From: Chamaea fasciata
Taxonomy: Eukaryota > Chordata > Aves > Passeriformes > Sylviidae
Length of the DNA: 64,000 nucleotides
NCBI GenBank assembly: GCA_029207755.1
Contig: JARCOQ010000003.1
Span: 95,682,646 to 95,746,645 of the forward strand
Direction of reading: 5' to 3'
Shown here piece after piece: positions 60,216-64,000 of this stretch. Both the position numbers and the translations under genes were made by a program. The notes under the pieces are model-generated. The model was not told where the DNA came from and searched no databases. It saw only the letters and a program-made list of their open reading frames with translations. How positions within the stretch are numbered: position 1 is the first letter of the stretch; each line of letters opens with the position of its first letter.

Positions 60216-63200
60216 AAGAACAAGCCAAATATGGGGCCTGCACCAATACTAAGGAGCATGCAGTGTACTACCTATCACCATATGCAGAAATAAGACCAGA
60301 TGACAACAAGCCAAAGTACATTTACTGAAATTCAGGTCAAAGTGGTCATAACTTTAGAGTTTTAGCTTTATCTTTGAATGTCCTAATGACTGTAACCACG
60401 ATCATGCTGTGTTTCAACCTCTTTGTTGCCTTGAATCACCCACATTTAGGTCAGGCCCAGAGGCTCTCTGATGGGGAACAACCTCCCAGAGCTGTGCTTG
60501 GCAAACTGCTTGGAAAAAAGCACACAGCTCTGCACAAACATTAAGTGACTGACTTGTTCCCACAGTTCAGCAGAAGCAGAGTTTTAAGTTAGAGCTCTTA
60601 AAAGCTGTAAACCAAAAGATCATTATGGAAACAAGAGGGGATAGGAAAGGCTTCAGCTTTCCCACTTTGCAAGGCAAATTTCACTTCCAAATCTGCCACA
60701 GGCTCACCCTGCCCTCCCCTCAAAGAGGGAATAGTGTTTCTGAAGTAAAAGTACGTTTACATGTGCTTCTTGTGAATTTTTTTCAAATTGGATTAGGTTT
60801 CACCCCCTCAAACTTACCTACATTAACTAAGTCTGTAATGAATTGAGGAGACTGTTGGTTTATCTTTGACCTATTCACCCTTTAAATAAGGAATGTATAA
60901 AAATATATTTTTTTTCTGAATACAAGGAGAAAATAGAACAAGCAATTTAAATGTATTTAGTACTGTCATGCATTATTTCTCACTGAGAAGCATACACAGA
61001 TATTTATGATTAAAAATGCCCACAACAAGCTTTTATATAAGCCAGTCACCACATCCACAAATCGGTATTAGTGAGTATAAGTATGCTCCAACATACATAT
61101 ATGCTATTTGTCTTCTTAAAAAACTAGAATACCAGATTTTAAAATCTCATTTCTAGTGTCCCAAACTCAAAAATATATCACAACTAATACACATACTAAG
61201 GTTTGTTGATCCAGTTTTGCTTCCAGTGTAAAAAACAGTCGTATTTTCAGTGGTACTGAATCAGACTTAGTGATTGAAGAGATCTATAATCACTTTTGAA
61301 CAAAACAGACCAAAGCACCACATGAAATAGGTATTATTAAAAATTGGGGACTCATGTTTAAGGTTTTGATTAAACACAATTAAATGTAAGCTAACTGTAG
61401 TGGATATGTACCGTGCAAAACACAAGTTTTTCAGATATAGAAAAGGACACATTTATTAATTTTATTTTTTTTTAATTCCAAAAGAAATCTATGTAGGCCT
61501 CGCAGTTTAGTAAAGAATCTGCACACTGAAAACAGGATAGTTAAAAAAAAAATCTTAGTCTGTTAAAACTAGTTAATTGCTGTCACTATTAAGTGAACAG
61601 ACTAGCATCCCTTCTTCCCCATTCACTACTTCACAACAACAGAATAGTACAATTTCTGGTTTTAGGTTTTGTCTAATCACAGCAATGGCGAGAACACTAT
61701 TTCAGAACTACATGGTATCAGAAGTGTTTGTTACTATTAGTGTACAGGGCATTTTGCTTTTCAAAGGGTACATTATAAATAGCTTACAGCTATTAGAAGT
61801 GCAACAATTAACTGATAAATTAATAAGGCAGGCAAGCAAAATATCAATCATGGCCCTTCTAACATAATTAGCATAAATTACACAGGATCACAGATTATTG
61901 AAGTTTTTGCATAAAACAAGAGCACCTACTTCAGTTGTTCAATAACTTGAATGCTTTTAACAATAAAACTATGCAACACAGTACTCAAAACATAAAAAAG
62001 AGACCACAAGAATAATGAATATTCATTGGTAATTTTCTGCTCAAAACTTGTTTATAGCAATTTCCAGGGTAAAAGAAAAAAAAGGAAAAAAAGGAAAGAA
62101 GAAACACAGCCCAAATGGACAGGGTTTTTTAGCATAATGTACAGTAAACCTCAGATATCTTCATAGGACAGAAATGACAACAAGTGTAGTGATAACTATT
62201 GCACAGTGACCTTGTGGCCCACACAAGGCCTGAAAAAGTGCTACATTAAAGTAGGCCTGTTATTACCAGCACAGTTAGCAATTTGGATGATTGAATGACT
62301 TTTAGAATGCAATTAAGCTAGCATAAAGAGTGTCCCTTTAACTCCTGGAATGAAAGGACATCCAGGAAGTGATTTTATTTTAATTTATTAATACATATTT
62401 ATTATTTTTTTCAATTTTCTTTCATTTCTTGTTGTCACTCTGACATCAAAGCACCTGTAAATTCTATTATTATAAATATGGATTCTTTTAAGCAAATTGA
62501 AAAGCACATTTATTCTTAACAAGGCACAAAACAGATAACCTGCTTCAGATTCTTATGCTGTCCTTTTTGGTTTCAAGATCTAGAACGAACTGTTGTTAAA
62601 TAATTCAAAGCGGTCAAACAAGACCAAATTGGTAGAACAATCCATATTCTGCCCTCAGTTAAAACTTTGCTTTCTGACTTGAGTTAATACAGTTATTCAA
62701 CAGTGAGAAAGAATCTGGCTAACTCTGTTCATGTTTGTATGCTATGAGGATAAAAGAATGAAAACCAAAACTTTCAAAATTACATCTCCGCATCCTTAAT
62801 GTCAGTTTTGTGACATACTCTCCTATTATACCACCAGCCACACAGGACCAACGGTGTAAAGATTTTATCTCCTTGATTCATGTTGTAAAGATGGGAAACT
62901 GCATCATTAGGTTTTGTTTTGACAACTAGGTGAAAGGACTGAAGTGAATTCTGCATAAAAAGAGGTCCCTTTCATCCTTGAGTAACGGAGATAAACCTAA
63001 GAAGATTTATGGAAGAATGTATGTGCATTATTTTACATACACTCTGAAAGAGTTGATCTGATGCACGACAAAGACAGTGTTGTAAAGTGCAGGTGCTTCC
63101 CCACTTCCTGGGCTTCTTTTCTTCCCAAATTTTACATTAAATCCTTAACATGAAATGTAGTATCTGAGGCAGCATTTCTGAGGAGACAATATACTTTTAA

Positions 63201-63904
63201 TATAGTTATTATGCTGTCTGGGTGAGAGAATGTTTCTTGGCAAACGCAAAGAAAGCCATTTATGCAGAAAAAGCATTCTGTCTCCCAAAGCCATTGAAAG
63301 AGGACATCCAAAGTTCTGGCTGTTCTTACCACCTATGGGAAAGGAACAGTGCCAGCAGCAGGATAGGAATCTGCCTTTATAAAATTTGCAACAGCAAAAA
63401 GGCTCAGATGTTCTAATTATTGAGATTTTTATAAAGTTTTGACAACTTCTTGCATAAACCAATGGCTGGCATGTCTACAGAAGACCTCCAGAATAAAAAA
63501 AGGTCAAAATTGTTCAAAGTTTTATCAAAATAATTAACACCACATATTATAAAGGTATAATGCAAGATTACTCTTCTGAACTGTACATCCTAAAGAGTTG
63601 ATACATGATGCAAGTATCACACACCACTATTATACACACCAAGAACTAAAACTAAACTCACATGCAAACTCAGATGTGGTAAATATATATACATATAGAT
63701 GTACAAATGTAAGAGTTAAAATATCTGAAAATATGCCTCTACTCAATAAAAGGATAGACCACATCAATGTGCTGAAAGTCATGCATGCTTGCTCTGTATA
63801 TTAGACCACACTGGCCCATAATGAAATGTAACACTCAGATCCTTGAGCTCATGTCATGTCCCACTGACATAAAAACTGAAACATATTTATCTGTTTATAC
63901 TGTA
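60216..63904. other. AT-rich non-coding DNA
   Basis: No recognised exon or transposon. The stretch 61560-62420 has many ATTA/TAAT homeodomain-like words and little CpG, so it is a candidate conserved non-coding region, which I cannot verify. Confidence 0.45.
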
Positions 63905-64000
63905 AGTCTTCCGGGCAGGGCATATGTTTGTACAGCACTTGGCAAAATAAAGTTCTGGATTGTGATTGCAGTCCATATGCACTATAACACTACAAGCAAT
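63905..64000 (+). mobile_element. Ancient amniote interspersed repeat fragment (runs off the window)
   Basis: TACTGTAAGTCTTCCGGGCA, then GGGCATATGTTTGTACAGCA and CTTGGCAAAATAAAGTTCTG match the conserved 'gtaagctcttcagggcaggga ... tgtttgtacagcgcctagcacaat' block found in old amniote repeats. Family assignment is uncertain. Confidence 0.55.

Noticed and set aside
61577..61867. 96-codon plus-strand frame
   Set aside because: No homology that I can see; length is compatible with chance in 64 kb. The region may be regulatory instead.
1..64000. CRISPR array, operon, phage or other prokaryotic system
   Set aside because: No spaced direct repeats with unique spacers, no gene clusters, and clear vertebrate exon/intron structure and avian repeats.

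Overview
The window looks like nuclear DNA of a passerine bird. It is AT-rich, CpG-poor and intron-dominated. It carries several 5'-truncated CR1 LINE copies ending in the typical ATTCTRTG octamer, avian LTR-type sequence, ancient amniote SINE-like relics, and one short element that joins a tRNA-Ile(AAT)-like head to a CR1 tail. That last combination matches what I remember of the passerine TguSINE1 family. I see no prokaryotic features (operons, Shine-Dalgarno sites, CRISPR arrays, phage).

Only one gene is supported: the 5' coding part of MYT1L (myelin transcription factor 1-like), on the minus strand. Five exons with GT/AG borders and matching phases join into one uninterrupted frame: 49081-49135 (start codon), 48866-48899, 48501-48563, 22892-23265 and 1036-2007. 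Together they encode residues 1-499 plus the first base of codon 500. This covers the first CCHHC zinc finger (split over two exons), a basic NLS-like stretch, a very acidic Glu-rich domain, and the long Ser/Asp/Glu-rich region before zinc fingers 2 and 3. The remaining exons lie to the left of position 1. The promoter and 5' UTR exons are probably to the right of 64000, or unrecognised in 49136-64000.

Layout: 1-1035, start of the next downstream intron; 1036-2007, large exon; 2008-22891, a 20.9 kb intron with an old CR1, a tRNA/CR1 SINE, an LTR-like element of about 1 kb and a MIR-like relic; 22892-23265, acidic-domain exon; 23266-48500, a 25.2 kb intron with two adjacent minus-strand CR1 ends, one plus-strand CR1 and many simple repeats; 48501-49135, three small exons within 635 bp; 49136-64000, 14.9 kb upstream of the start codon with three plus-strand CR1 copies, a second LTR-like element and an ancient repeat at the right edge.

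I found no clear undescribed system. The observations most worth checking are splicing-related: a phase-symmetric 63-nt exon holding most of zinc finger 1, weak donors, and an exceptionally long pyrimidine tract before the 972-nt exon. Others are a perfect 17-bp inverted repeat, an isolated intronic CpG cluster, and the tRNA-Ile/CR1 SINE. All comparisons with known proteins and repeats are from memory.
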